A stretch of DNA of 64,000 bases from Streptoalloteichus hindustanus (GTDB lineage: Bacteria; Actinomycetota; Actinomycetes; Mycobacteriales; Pseudonocardiaceae): NCBI RefSeq assembly GCF_900129375.1, contig NZ_FQVN01000017.1, positions 1 to 64,000 of the forward strand, read 5' to 3'. Made by a program: the position numbers and the translations under genes. The stretch's first letter is position 1. Each line of letters starts with the position of its first letter. Positions 49,151 through 58,208 of the stretch are shown here, in pieces. The notes under the pieces are model-generated. The model had not been told where the DNA came from and searched no databases. It saw only the letters and a list, made by a program, of their open reading frames with translations.

Positions 49151-50062
49151 GTGGCTGACGTCGCGGTGATCGGAACCGGGGTGATGGGTTCGGCGGTGGC
49201 CAGGGCCTGCGTGGGCGCGGGGTTGTCGGTGGCGGCGTGGAACCGCACTCCCGAGCGTGGCGTGGCCCTCGCGCCGCAGGGGGTCGACTGGTGCGCCACC
49301 GTGGACGAGGCGGTGCGCTCCAGCCCCGTCGTGGTGCTCGCCCTGCTCAACTACGCCATCTCGCGGCAGGTCCTGGAGCCGGCCGGGCCGGGGCTCGCCG
49401 GCCGGATCGTGGTGCAGACGGCGAGTGGCGTGCCCGACCAGGTCGAGCCGCTGGCGACGTGGGTCGCCGACGCCGGTGGCCGCTACCTGGAGGCCGCCAT
49501 CCTCAACTATCCGCAGACCGTGGGCACCGAGCAGTGCTTCACGGTCTACGCGGGACCCGCCGAGTGGTACGGCGAGATCAGCCCGCTGACCAGGGCGTTG
49601 GGCGGCACCGCCCTCTACCTGGGCGAGGACGCCCCCTACGCCAAGGCCTACCACTCGGTCTCCGCCGCGTTCTACTACGGAATCGTCAACACGCTGCTGG
49701 AGTGCTCCGCGCTCGCCACCAGCCTGGGCGTGCCACTGGACGACTTCGCCCGCTCGGTCCCGCTGTACCAACCGGGGCTGCAGCACACCATCGACGTCGG
49801 CGTCGAGCTGATGGGGCGCGGCGACTACCGGTACGAGCAGGCGCCCCTCACCACGCACATCGACATCCTCCGCAACCTGTCCGCGGTCGCCGAGGAGTCC
49901 GGTGTCGCGGGGTCGTTCCTCCCGGTGCTGCGCGACCGGGTCCAACGCGCGCTCGACGACGGGTTCCGCCGGGAGCACGTCGCCGTGCTCCACCAGCAGT
50001 TCCGAGCCACGCCCGCTCGACGGACCGAGGGGCGGGGCGAGCCGACACGACTGACGCCGTGA
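49151..50062 (+). CDS. NAD(P)-dependent oxidoreductase, imine reductase/beta-hydroxyacid dehydrogenase family
   Basis: This is a 303-residue protein. The N-terminal Rossmann fold is VAVIGTGVMGSAVARACVGA with an NADP-type WNRTPER after strand 2. The helical C-terminal domain (AKAYHSVSAAFYYGIVNTLL, EQAPLTTHIDILRNLSAVAE) is that of the IRED/6-phosphogluconate-dehydrogenase-like family. It reduces an imine or a keto acid, or dehydrogenates a hydroxyacid. The usual Lys/Asp catalytic positions cannot be fixed by eye. Start GTG 49151. It precedes the PKS by 56 bp on the same strand and is probably part of the pathway. Confidence 0.83.
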   Translation: MADVAVIGTGVMGSAVARACVGAGLSVAAWNRTPERGVALAPQGVDWCATVDEAVRSSPVVVLALLNYAISRQVLEPAGPGLAGRIVVQTASGVPDQVEPLATWVADAGGRYLEAAILNYPQTVGTEQCFTVYAGPAEWYGEISPLTRALGGTALYLGEDAPYAKAYHSVSAAFYYGIVNTLLECSALATSLGVPLDDFARSVPLYQPGLQHTIDVGVELMGRGDYRYEQAPLTTHIDILRNLSAVAEESGVAGSFLPVLRDRVQRALDDGFRREHVAVLHQQFRATPARRTEGRGEPTRLTP

Positions 50063-50118
50063 AGCTCGGCCGCGCCCGCTCCGGGTGAGGCGCGCCGGCG
50101 TGGACGGAGGCGACGAGG

Positions 50119-53100
50119 GTGCACGTCGAGGACGCCGAACCCGACCTGGACATCGCCGTGGTGGGGATGAGCTGCCGCTTTCCCGGCGCCCCCGACCTCG
50201 ACGCCTACTGGCGGCTCATCGTCGAGGGCCGGGAGGGCACCACCCGGTTCGCTCCCGACGAGCTGCGCCGCGCGGGCGCGGGGGACGACCGGCTCCACCA
50301 CCCCGACCTCGTCCCCGTCGGCGGAGTGCTGCCCGACGGCGAGGACTTCGACGCCGCGTTCTTCGGCTACTCGGCGCGGGAGGCCGCGCTGATGGACCCG
50401 CAGCAGCGCATGTTCCTGGAAGCCGCGTGGCACGCGGTGGAGGACGCCGGGTACGCGCCCGAGACCCTCCCGGGCCGGGTCGGGGTGTACGCGGGGCAGA
50501 CGGTGTGCACCCACCGGCCGATCGACCGCGACGCCTTCCTGGGCTCCATCGGCGACCTGCTGCTGTCGGCCAACGACAAGGACTTCCTGCCCACCCGCGT
50601 CTCCCACCGGCTGGGCTTCACCGGTCCCAGCATCGCGGTGCAGGCCACGTGCGCCACCTCGTTGGTCGCCGTCCACCTGGCCTGCCAGGCGTTGTTGACG
50701 TTCGAGTGCGACGCCGCGCTGGCCGGCGGCGTGTCCTGGGCCTCGGTGCGCCGCCTGGGCTACCTGCACCAGCCCGGCGGCACGCTGTCCGCCGACGGCC
50801 ACACCCGGCCGTTCGCCCGCAACGCCTCCGGGTTCGTCCCCGCCGACGGCCTCGGCGTGGTGGTGTTGCGGAGGCTGGCCGACGCCGTGGCGGGCGGGGA
50901 CCGGATCTACGCCGTGGTGCGGGGCGGCGCGGTGAACAACGACGGCGCGGACCGGCTCAGCTACACCGCGCCGGGCGTGGCCGGGCAACGCCGGGTGATC
51001 GCGGACGCGCTGGCCGCCGCCGGTGTCCCCGCCGCGTCCATCGGGTACGTGGAGGCGCACGGCACCGCGACGCCGCTGGGCGACGTTGTGGAGTTCACCG
51101 CGCTGACCGAGGCGTACCGGGCGGCGGGAGTGCCGGACACCGGCGCGTGCGGCCTGGGCGCGGTCAAGGCGAACATCGGCCACACCGACGCCGCCGCCGG
51201 CGTGGCGGGCTTCATCAAGGCCGCGCTGATGCTGCGCCACGGGTTCCTGCCACCGCATCCCCTGTTGCGCGAACCGAATCCGGACCTCCGCTTCGCCGCG
51301 AGCCCGTTCACCGCGCAGGTCGAGGGCCGGCCCTGGCTCCGGGGAGCGCACCCGCGCCGGGCGGCGGTGAGCGCGTTCGGCATCGGAGGCACGAACGCGC
51401 ACCTGGTCCTGGAGGAAGCTCCGCCGCGCCCACCGTCCGATCCCGGCCGCAGCAGCCACCTTCTCGTGCTGTCGGCCCGGGAATCCCCAGCACTCCGGGA
51501 GATGACGACGGCGTGCGCGGCCTTCCTCGACGCCCATCCCGACGCCGATCTGGCCGACGTGGCCTACACGCTCGCGGTGGGGCGACGGCACTTCGGACAT
51601 CGCGTCGCCGTGGTGGTCCCCGACCGCGTCAGAGCAGTCGACGCGCTGCATGAGATCAGTGGTGCGCCGAGTTGTGGTGACGCGACGTCGTCTCCTGGCA
51701 GCCTGGCCTTCCTGTTCCCGGGAGTGGGCGCCGGATACACGGGAATGGGCCGCGACCTGTACGAGCACGCGCCGGTCTACCGGGATGCCGTCGAGGAATG
51801 CCTCCAACTCCTGCCCGACAGCGCGGCGCGGGACCAACTCCTCGCGACGATGTTCCCCGCAGGGCAAGGTGATCGCGCCGAGCCGATCACCGATCCGGTG
51901 TGGGGGATGCCCGCCCAGTTCGTCACCCAGATCGCCCTCGGCCGACTCCTGCTCTCCTGCGGGCTGCGGCCGACTGTCCACTTGGGACACAGTCTCGGCG
52001 AGTACGCGGCGGCGCACTTCGCCGGCGTCCTCTCCCTGGGCGACGCGCTCACCGTGGTGCGACGGCGCGGCGAGCTCATGGCCACGACCCCGGAGGGGGC
52101 CATGCTCAGCGTGGCCGCCAGCGAGCAGGACCTCGCGCCGCTGTTGACCGACGGCGTGTCCCTGGCCGCCGTCAACGGCCGCGCCCTGTGCGTCCTCACC
52201 GGACCCGCCGACCGGATCCGGGACGTCGAAGCCCGCCTGGCCGGTCGCGAGATCGCCTGCCGTCGGCTGCCCTTCGCCAGCGCCGCGCACTCGGTGTTCC
52301 TGGAGCCCGTGCTCCAGGAGTTCCGGAAAACCGTGGCCCGCATCGAGTTCCGCCGGCCCACCGCGCCGCTGGTCTCCGCCGCCCTCGGGCGCCCGGTGGG
52401 AGAGGAGGTCACGAACCCGGACTACTGGGTGGCGCACCTCCGGTCGCCGGTGCGGTTCGCCGCCGGCCTGGACCACGTGCTGGCCGGTGAACGCCCGGTG
52501 CTGCTGGACGTCGGACCGGGCACCACGATGTCGACGCTGGCGCGTGCCCATATCGGGTCCCGTGCCGGGGTCCCTGTCGGTGCCCACTCCGACCCCCACT
52601 CCGACGCGCTCGTCGTCGCCGCGAGCCGCCATCCTCGGGACAAGCGCACGGATCGGGAGGTTCTGCTCGACGCGATCGGTCGCATGTGGACAGTCGGCGT
52701 CGAGGTCGAGCTGTCCGCGTTGTTCGCCGGCGAGCGCCGGGCGCGCGTCCCCGCCGTGCGGTACCCGTTCCGGCGGGTGCCGCACCGACTGGACGAGGAA
52801 CCCACCCCGGTGCGGCGCGGAAGCCGGAACCAGCCGGGGGACTGGCTGTACGGGGTGAGCTGGAAGCGCACGGTCGATCTCGGCGGCGCTGTCGGGGACA
52901 CACGGACAGCCACGACGCCCAGTGGCCGGCGGTGGGTCGTCCTGTCCGACCGCTCACCCCTGGCCCGGGACCTCGTCGACCTGCTCCGCGACCAGGGCGT
53001 CGAACCCGTCGAGGTCACGGCCGGGGCGTCGTTCCGGCGGACCGCCCCCGGCCACGTCGAACTCGCCCCGGACCAGCCCGACCAGTACGCCCTCCTGCTG

Positions 53101-54648
53101 GACGCGCTCGGAAGCGGACCAGGACCGGGGCCGGGGCCGGGACCGGGACCGGTGCGCGTGGTGGACCTGTGGTCCCAACCGCACTCCGGCGGGACCGGTG
53201 TCAACCTGACCACGCTCCTCGGCCTCGCCCGCGCCGTCGCGACCAGCCCCACCGACGTCGAGCTGGCGGTGGTGACGCGGGGCGCGTTCCCGGTCGTGGG
53301 CACGGAACACCTCGCGCCGGCAGCGACGGGACTGGCGGCCGCCGCCCGCACCCTGGCGCTGGAGCAGCCCCGGATCACGGTCGGCGTCGTCGACCTCGAC
53401 CCCGCCACAGCCGACACCGCGGCCCGCAACCGAACCCTGTGGGACCTGCTCGCCGCGCCGGACTGGCCGCCCACCCCGGAACTGGTCGCGCTCCGCGGAC
53501 ACCACCGCTGGACCCGGCACTTCGAACCGCTGGCCGCCGAGCACCTGCCAGCGCCGCCACTGCGACAGGGCGGCGTCTACGTCGTCACCGGTGGCCTCGG
53601 CGGTGTCGGCCTCCACGTCGCCCAGCACCTCGCGCGCGCCCACCAGGCGCGTCTGGTGCTGCTGGGGCGGTCGGCGCCCGAAGGAGCCGCGACGCCGGAG
53701 GTGGAACACCTGCGGGCGCTGGGCGGCGAGGTCGTGCCGCGTCGCGCGGACGTGGCCGACCGCGCCCGGATCAAGGAAGTCCTGCACGAGACACGACAGC
53801 GGTTCGGGGCGATCCACGGCGTCGTGCACGCGGCGGGTGTGCCGGGCGGTGGGACGGCCGCGCTGCTCACCCCCGCTGACGTGTCGGCGGCGCTGCGGGC
53901 GAAGGTGGACGGGACGTGCGCCCTGGTCGACGCGCTGCGCGCCGTCGACGCGTCCCCCGACTTCGTGGCGCTCTTCTCGTCGCTGGCGGCGTTGTCCGGC
54001 GCCCCCGGGCAGTCCTGCTACGCCGCCGCCAACGCCTTCCTGGACACCTTCGCGGCGCACGCCTCCCGGGACCTGGGCCTGCCCGTCGTCTCGATCGACT
54101 GGGACCGGTGGTGCGGCCTCGGGATGGCGGCGCGGTCCAGCGCCACCGGTGGCTTCGGTGGGGCCGAGGTGACCGCCGGGATGGACCCCGACCACGCGGT
54201 GACGGCCTTCTCCCTCGCGTTGGCCGCCCTGCCGCTGGGACAGGTGGTGGTCTCCACTCGCGCCCCGGAGGACCTGCTCCGGGCGATGGCCGTCCCCGGA
54301 GGTGGCGTCGCCGCGGGGAACGGCGGGGACGGGGAGTGCCCGGAGCGGCGGTCGAGCGCGGGCGGGGACGTTCCGCGAGGCCGGCTGGAGAGGGAGATCG
54401 CGGGCATCTGGGCCGAGGTGCTCGGTGTCGACGAGGTGGGCGCGCACGACAACTTCTTCGACCTCGGCGGCCACTCGCTGCTGGCGCTGCAGGTCGTCCA
54501 GCGCTGCGAGGACCGGCTCGGTGTGGTGGTCCCGGCCCAGGCGCTGTTCGTCACCCCCACGGTGGCCGGCCTGGCGCGGTCCCTGACCGGTGACCCCGAA
54601 CCGAGCTCCCCGAACGATCCCGACGAACCGGCTGGAGGGGTGCGATGA
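50119..54648 (+). CDS. Type I polyketide synthase, KS-AT-KR-ACP
   Basis: This is a 1509-residue single module. KS ~10-435: Cys ~178 in QATCATSLVAVH, His ~314 in VEAHGTATPLGD, His ~355 in IGHTDAAAGVAG, all present. AT ~528-840: FLFPGVGAGYTGMG, nucleophile in GHSLGEYAAAHF (~623); the specificity motif reads FASAAHS instead of HAFH or YASH, so the extender unit is unclear. KR ~1155-1340: GGLGGVG Rossmann loop, Ser in LFSSLAAL, Tyr ~1301 in SCYAAANAFLD; it lacks the LDD of B-type reductases. ACP ~1400-1480: DLGGHSLLAL, Ser ~1453. No DH, ER or TE. It starts at GTG 50119 and ends overlapping the thioesterase by 4 bp. Confidence 0.93.
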   Translation: MHVEDAEPDLDIAVVGMSCRFPGAPDLDAYWRLIVEGREGTTRFAPDELRRAGAGDDRLHHPDLVPVGGVLPDGEDFDAAFFGYSAREAALMDPQQRMFLEAAWHAVEDAGYAPETLPGRVGVYAGQTVCTHRPIDRDAFLGSIGDLLLSANDKDFLPTRVSHRLGFTGPSIAVQATCATSLVAVHLACQALLTFECDAALAGGVSWASVRRLGYLHQPGGTLSADGHTRPFARNASGFVPADGLGVVVLRRLADAVAGGDRIYAVVRGGAVNNDGADRLSYTAPGVAGQRRVIADALAAAGVPAASIGYVEAHGTATPLGDVVEFTALTEAYRAAGVPDTGACGLGAVKANIGHTDAAAGVAGFIKAALMLRHGFLPPHPLLREPNPDLRFAASPFTAQVEGRPWLRGAHPRRAAVSAFGIGGTNAHLVLEEAPPRPPSDPGRSSHLLVLSARESPALREMTTACAAFLDAHPDADLADVAYTLAVGRRHFGHRVAVVVPDRVRAVDALHEISGAPSCGDATSSPGSLAFLFPGVGAGYTGMGRDLYEHAPVYRDAVEECLQLLPDSAARDQLLATMFPAGQGDRAEPITDPVWGMPAQFVTQIALGRLLLSCGLRPTVHLGHSLGEYAAAHFAGVLSLGDALTVVRRRGELMATTPEGAMLSVAASEQDLAPLLTDGVSLAAVNGRALCVLTGPADRIRDVEARLAGREIACRRLPFASAAHSVFLEPVLQEFRKTVARIEFRRPTAPLVSAALGRPVGEEVTNPDYWVAHLRSPVRFAAGLDHVLAGERPVLLDVGPGTTMSTLARAHIGSRAGVPVGAHSDPHSDALVVAASRHPRDKRTDREVLLDAIGRMWTVGVEVELSALFAGERRARVPAVRYPFRRVPHRLDEEPTPVRRGSRNQPGDWLYGVSWKRTVDLGGAVGDTRTATTPSGRRWVVLSDRSPLARDLVDLLRDQGVEPVEVTAGASFRRTAPGHVELAPDQPDQYALLLDALGSGPGPGPGPGPGPVRVVDLWSQPHSGGTGVNLTTLLGLARAVATSPTDVELAVVTRGAFPVVGTEHLAPAATGLAAAARTLALEQPRITVGVVDLDPATADTAARNRTLWDLLAAPDWPPTPELVALRGHHRWTRHFEPLAAEHLPAPPLRQGGVYVVTGGLGGVGLHVAQHLARAHQARLVLLGRSAPEGAATPEVEHLRALGGEVVPRRADVADRARIKEVLHETRQRFGAIHGVVHAAGVPGGGTAALLTPADVSAALRAKVDGTCALVDALRAVDASPDFVALFSSLAALSGAPGQSCYAAANAFLDTFAAHASRDLGLPVVSIDWDRWCGLGMAARSSATGGFGGAEVTAGMDPDHAVTAFSLALAALPLGQVVVSTRAPEDLLRAMAVPGGGVAAGNGGDGECPERRSSAGGDVPRGRLEREIAGIWAEVLGVDEVGAHDNFFDLGGHSLLALQVVQRCEDRLGVVVPAQALFVTPTVAGLARSLTGDPEPSSPNDPDEPAGGVR
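53116..53151 (+). repeat. Hexamer tandem repeat encoding Gly-Pro linker in the PKS
   Basis: Six copies of a GGACCG-like hexamer encode a (GP)n stretch in the structural region before the KR, an interdomain linker that may vary in length. Confidence 0.75.
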
Positions 54649-55409
54649 CGATGTTCGTCGGCGGGACCGGAACGCCGTGGCTCCGCCGGTACCGCCCGGT
54701 CGTCCGGCCGCGCCTGCGCCTGGTGTGCCTGCCGCACGCGGGCGGCACGCCGGCGCTCTTCCGGGACTGGCCCCGCCAGTTGCCCGGCGACGTCGACGTC
54801 CTCGCCGTCTGCTACCCGGGCCGCCAGGACCGCGTCGCCGAACCCTGCCCGGACAGCATGGCGGAGCTGGCGGAGGGCGTCGCCGGCGCGGTGGAGCCGC
54901 TGCTGGACCTGCCGGTCGTGCTGTTCGGCCACAGCATGGGCGCGCTCGTCGCCTACGAGGTCGCGGCGCGCCTGGAACAGGGCCTTGGCCGGGCGCCGGC
55001 CCACCTGGTCCTCTCCGCGCACGCGCCACCGGACCGGATGCCGCCGCGGCCCCCGTGGGAGGAGGGGGACGCCGCCCTGCTCGCCGCGGTGCGCCGCATC
55101 GGCGGCGTGCCCCAGGAGATCCTGGACAATCCGGCCCTGCGGGCGTTGGTGCTGCCCGCCGTCCGGGCCGACTACCACCTGCTGGGCGCCTACCGCCCGG
55201 CTGTCCTGCCGACCACCTCCGCCCCTGTCACCGTGCTGCGGGGAGCGGACGACCCGATGACCTCGGAGGCGGACGCCGCGGCGTGGGCACGGCTCACCAC
55301 GGGCGGGTTCACGCTCCGCACCTTCCCCGGCGACCACTTCTACCTCGTGCCCGGCGAGCGCGACGTCCTGATCGCGGTGCGGGACCTGCTCGCGCGCGTT
55401 CCGGTCTGA
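54645..55409 (+). CDS. Type II thioesterase
   Basis: This 254-residue alpha/beta hydrolase of the GrsT/RifR type has RLVCLPHAGGTPALFRDWPR near the N-terminus, the nucleophile elbow VVLFGHSMGALVAYEVA, the acid at LRGADDPMT, and the catalytic His in FPGDHFYLVPG. It removes aberrant acyl groups from carrier domains, or releases product when no integrated TE exists, as here. Its ATG overlaps the PKS stop (ATGA), so the two are co-translated. A terminator follows. Confidence 0.93.
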   Translation: MTMFVGGTGTPWLRRYRPVVRPRLRLVCLPHAGGTPALFRDWPRQLPGDVDVLAVCYPGRQDRVAEPCPDSMAELAEGVAGAVEPLLDLPVVLFGHSMGALVAYEVAARLEQGLGRAPAHLVLSAHAPPDRMPPRPPWEEGDAALLAAVRRIGGVPQEILDNPALRALVLPAVRADYHLLGAYRPAVLPTTSAPVTVLRGADDPMTSEADAAAWARLTTGGFTLRTFPGDHFYLVPGERDVLIAVRDLLARVPV

Positions 55410-55413
55410 ACCC

Positions 55414-55446
55414 GGCGGGGGACCGGAGCTTCCGGCTTCCCCCGCC
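55414..55446. terminator. Terminator after the PKS-thioesterase transcript
   Basis: GGCGGGGG and CCCCCGCC form the outer stem, with a nested GGAGC/TTCC hairpin, starting 5 bp after the thioesterase stop. Confidence 0.75.
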
Positions 55447-55683
55447 GCGTCACTCGCGGGCGGTAGACCTGGCCCCGATCGAGTGCTGGCGCGAAAGCCG
55501 GCCTGCTCGCCCGCCACGGCCTCTGTTATTCAGGATGTGCCCCAAACAGCGGTGATCGAAAAGCGCGGTCCGCCGCGGAAAGCGGAACCGAGCACGGCGC
55601 GTCGCGGGGAAGCGGCGCGCCGGGGTGGGTGGAGAAACCAGGGCCGGCCAGCGACCGGCGAGAAACGGGAGAAAGGGCGGGAG

Positions 55684-56220
55684 ATGGCGAAGGACGCCGT
55701 GGAGCGCAAGCACCAACGCCTGTTCGACAACGTCGACCAGGACAACGACGGGGAGATCACGCGCGAGGACTACCAGGAACTGGCGCACCGCATCATCCAG
55801 GCGGTCCAGGTGACCCCCAGCTCGGAGCAGGCCCGCAGGCTGGAGGACGAGTACGACCGGGCGTGGGAGGCCGTCGCCGACGCCGCCGGCGTCGAGCCGT
55901 CCGACAGCCTGACCCTGGAGGACTTCTGCCAGGCGATGGCGCGGCAGGCCGCGGACGAGAAGGCGTTCAACCGGAACTTCGGTCCGCTCGGGGAGGCGGA
56001 GTTCTCGGTGGCGGACACCGACCACGACGGCCGGGTGTCCGTCCAGGAGCTCCAGAAGGTGCTGGAGGCGACCGGGGCGGCGCGCGGGGACGCGTCGCAG
56101 GGCGCCACGCAGCTCGACAACGACAACGACGGTTTTGTCAGCAAGGACGAGTACCTGAAGGCCTGGCGTGATGCCTTCACCAGTGCCAAGGCGGAGAGCC
56201 CGGTGATGGGCAAGGTCTGA
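55684..56220 (+). CDS. Calerythrin-like EF-hand calcium-binding protein
   Basis: This 178-residue protein has three canonical EF-hand loops: DQDNDGEITREDY (~18), DTDHDGRVSVQEL (~112) and DNDNDGFVSKDEY (~145). One degenerate second site lies between (GVEPSDSLTLEDF). Length and layout (sites 1, 3 and 4 functional, 2 not) match calerythrin, first found in Saccharopolyspora erythraea. It is cytoplasmic, a calcium buffer or sensor. ATG 55684 follows GGGCGGGAG. It lies between the PKS transcript and the ornithine carbamoyltransferase with its own terminator. Its link to the pathway is only positional. Confidence 0.92.
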   Translation: MAKDAVERKHQRLFDNVDQDNDGEITREDYQELAHRIIQAVQVTPSSEQARRLEDEYDRAWEAVADAAGVEPSDSLTLEDFCQAMARQAADEKAFNRNFGPLGEAEFSVADTDHDGRVSVQELQKVLEATGAARGDASQGATQLDNDNDGFVSKDEYLKAWRDAFTSAKAESPVMGKV

Positions 56221-56257
56221 GCGCCAGCCCGCCCTGACCGGATCGAGGGGGTTCCTG

Positions 56258-56290
56258 GCCGCCGTGCTCGCGGTTTGCGGGCACGGCGGC
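56258..56290. terminator. Bidirectional terminator
   Basis: Perfect 10-bp arms GCCGCCGTGC and GCACGGCGGC with a 13-nt loop lie between the convergent calerythrin-like gene and paralogue B. Confidence 0.75.
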
Positions 56291-56372
56291 TCGGATTTCC
56301 CCGGGCGCGCCGGACCGCGGGTGGCCCGATGTCCCCGTGAGGTCGACGCGGGAGCCGGGGGAAACCAACAGT

Positions 56373-56385
56373 GTCCACGGTGGAC
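56373..56385. repeat. GTCCACNGTGGAC palindrome, copy 6
   Basis: GTCCACGGTGGAC (central G) lies in the same convergent gap, ~60 bp beyond the end of paralogue B. Confidence 0.7.
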
Positions 56386-56443
56386 GGTCGTGCGTTTTCG
56401 GGGCCTGGCCGGCGTTGTTGGTCCGCTCCGCACCCGCGACTCC

Positions 56444-56773
56444 TCACGTCTCGCCCAGGGCGGACCGGTAGCTGCTCAACAGTCCCTGGTGCGTCTCGGT
56501 GTCCAGGCGGTCGAGTGTCGCCCCGCCCACCACGAGGTCGATCACGATGGCCAACGCCTTCTCGTGCCAGACCCACAGGTCCTCCGGCGCGTGGTGCGCG
56601 GAGAGGCACTTCCGGGCCGCGCACAGGAAGGCGAGCAACGCCGAGCCGTCGCCGGTCAACACCGCCCGCGCCATGCCGCCGAGCCGGGCGGCGTCCTCCG
56701 GCAGGTCGAGCTGGGCGACGAACCGCTGGACCGCCACCAGATAGCGACCGAGTACGGTCCCACAGCGAGCCAT
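56444..56773 (-). CDS. ~109-residue protein, paralogue B of a flanking pair
   Basis: This 109-residue helical protein is highly similar to the one at 47613 (MARCGTVLGRYLVAVQRFVA, then QLDLPEDAARLGGMARAVLT, CAARKCLSAHHAPEDLWVWH, then EKALAIVIDLVV). The two copies bracket the IRED-PKS-thioesterase-calerythrin segment, both on the minus strand, with a matching upstream region. No recognised domain, signal peptide or membrane segment. Duplication of a whole gene with its promoter is the simplest origin. Confidence 0.75.
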   Translation of the reverse strand: MARCGTVLGRYLVAVQRFVAQLDLPEDAARLGGMARAVLTGDGSALLAFLCAARKCLSAHHAPEDLWVWHEKALAIVIDLVVGGATLDRLDTETHQGLLSSYRSALGET

Positions 56774-56864
56774 GACAGGACCGTAACCACGGCGGAGCCG
56801 GAAACGCCCCTGTTTCGACCCGTGTGGGTCATCAGTCGGGGGTCAACATCCAGCAAGTGAGTGA
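56774..56864 (-). promoter_or_regulatory. Conserved promoter region of paralogue B
   Basis: It matches the upstream region of paralogue A (47952-48040) in three blocks, ending in GGTTACGGTCCTGTC directly before the ATG. The rest of the gap to 57176 (~310 bp) holds the upstream region of the carbamoyltransferase; no gene is seen there. Confidence 0.5.
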
Positions 56865-57176
56865 TAAAGGCTTCTCGTCAGCCACCGCTCGTGCTCGTCG
56901 TCGATCGGACGCGCGTCGCCGCACAATCGGGGTAACCGCGCCGACGGGGATTCCCGCCGTGATTTACGGCGCGTTGTCCGCTCTCCATCCGGTGGTGAAA
57001 ACAAAGCAGACCTCGGGAAGAACCAACGGTGGACGCGACGTGAAGTCCGGGTGATCCGCAAGCGCGGACCATCCCCCGCTCCGGAGTCGCCCGTTCGTGT
57101 GGCTGAGCACGTTCCGGTACCCGCGTGCAGCACCCTGGGAGCACGGCGTCGCAGCAGCACGAGCCCGGAGGCCCTG

Positions 57177-58193
57177 ATGACCACCCCGACACCGGCGAAC
57201 GCCGCCGCCCGGCCGGTCGTGCCGGGCCCGGTCCCGCGGAACCTGCTCCGGGTCGGCGACCTGGCCCCGGACACCCTCGCCGGCCTGCTGGACCTGGCGG
57301 CGGCGATGAAGCGGGAGCCGCTGGGCTGGACGAGCGCCCTGCCCGGGGCGGAACTGGGCTGCCTCTTCGAGAAGCCGTCCACGCGCACCCGGGTCTCCCT
57401 GGTCGCCGCGGCCCACCGGCTCGGCATGCGCGCCATCGTGCTCAACCGGGAGGAGACGCAGCTCGACCGGGGCGAGACCGCGGTGGACACGGCGCGGGTG
57501 CTGTCCTGCTACCTCGACGTCCTCGCGGTCCGCACCTTCGCGCACGCCGTCGTCGAGGAGATGGCCGGGGCCGCGACCGTGCCCGTCGTCAACGCCCTGA
57601 CCAACACCCACCACCCCTGCCAGGCCCTGGCCGACCTGCTGACCCTGCGCGAGCACTTCGGGGAGCTGGCCGGGATGACGGTGGCCTTCGTCGGGGACGG
57701 GCGCGGCAACACGTGCCACTCGTTCCTCGGGGCGTGCGCGGCGACCGGCATGAACCTGACCATCGCCAGCCCGCGCGAGTACGACACCGACCAGGCGCTC
57801 CTCGCCGAGGCCCGTGAGCTGATGGCGCACACCGGTGGCTCCGTCTCGCTCACCACCGAGCCGGCCCAGGCCGTCCGCGGCGCGCACGCCGTCTACACCG
57901 ACGCGTGGGTGCCCATGGACAAGCACCACGAGCAGACCGAGCGGGTGGCGCGGTTCGCCGGCTTCCGGGTGGACGACGACCTGCTCGCCCAGGCGCGCCA
58001 GGACACCGTGGTCCTGCACTGCCTGCCGGCGGTGCGAGGGCTGGAGATCACGTCCGAGGTGCTCGACGGGAACCGCTCGCTGGTCTGGCGTCAGGCGGCG
58101 AACCGCCTGCCCACCGCGCAGGCGGTGCTGCACACCCTCGTCACCACGGCCGGGGAGCGCGCCGGGGACCAGGAACCCCACCCCGGTCTCTGA
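57177..58193 (+). CDS. argF: Ornithine carbamoyltransferase-like protein
   Basis: This 338-residue transcarbamoylase has the carbamoyl-phosphate motif GCLFEKPSTRTRVSLVAAAH (STRTR, ~62-66), NTHHPCQALADLLTLREHFG (HPCQ), FVGDGRGNTCHSFLGACAAT and VVLHCLPAVRGLEIT (HCLP, ornithine-type). These mark OTCase rather than aspartate carbamoyltransferase, although the usual DxxxSMG ornithine loop is not obvious (PRE/WVPMDK instead), so the amino substrate may differ. ATG 57177 follows GGAGG. No other arginine-biosynthesis gene is nearby, so this is an extra copy: a pathway carbamoyltransferase or a resistant target copy. Confidence 0.82.
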   Translation: MTTPTPANAAARPVVPGPVPRNLLRVGDLAPDTLAGLLDLAAAMKREPLGWTSALPGAELGCLFEKPSTRTRVSLVAAAHRLGMRAIVLNREETQLDRGETAVDTARVLSCYLDVLAVRTFAHAVVEEMAGAATVPVVNALTNTHHPCQALADLLTLREHFGELAGMTVAFVGDGRGNTCHSFLGACAATGMNLTIASPREYDTDQALLAEARELMAHTGGSVSLTTEPAQAVRGAHAVYTDAWVPMDKHHEQTERVARFAGFRVDDDLLAQARQDTVVLHCLPAVRGLEITSEVLDGNRSLVWRQAANRLPTAQAVLHTLVTTAGERAGDQEPHPGL

Positions 58194-58208
58194 GCTCGCC
58201 GTGCCCGG

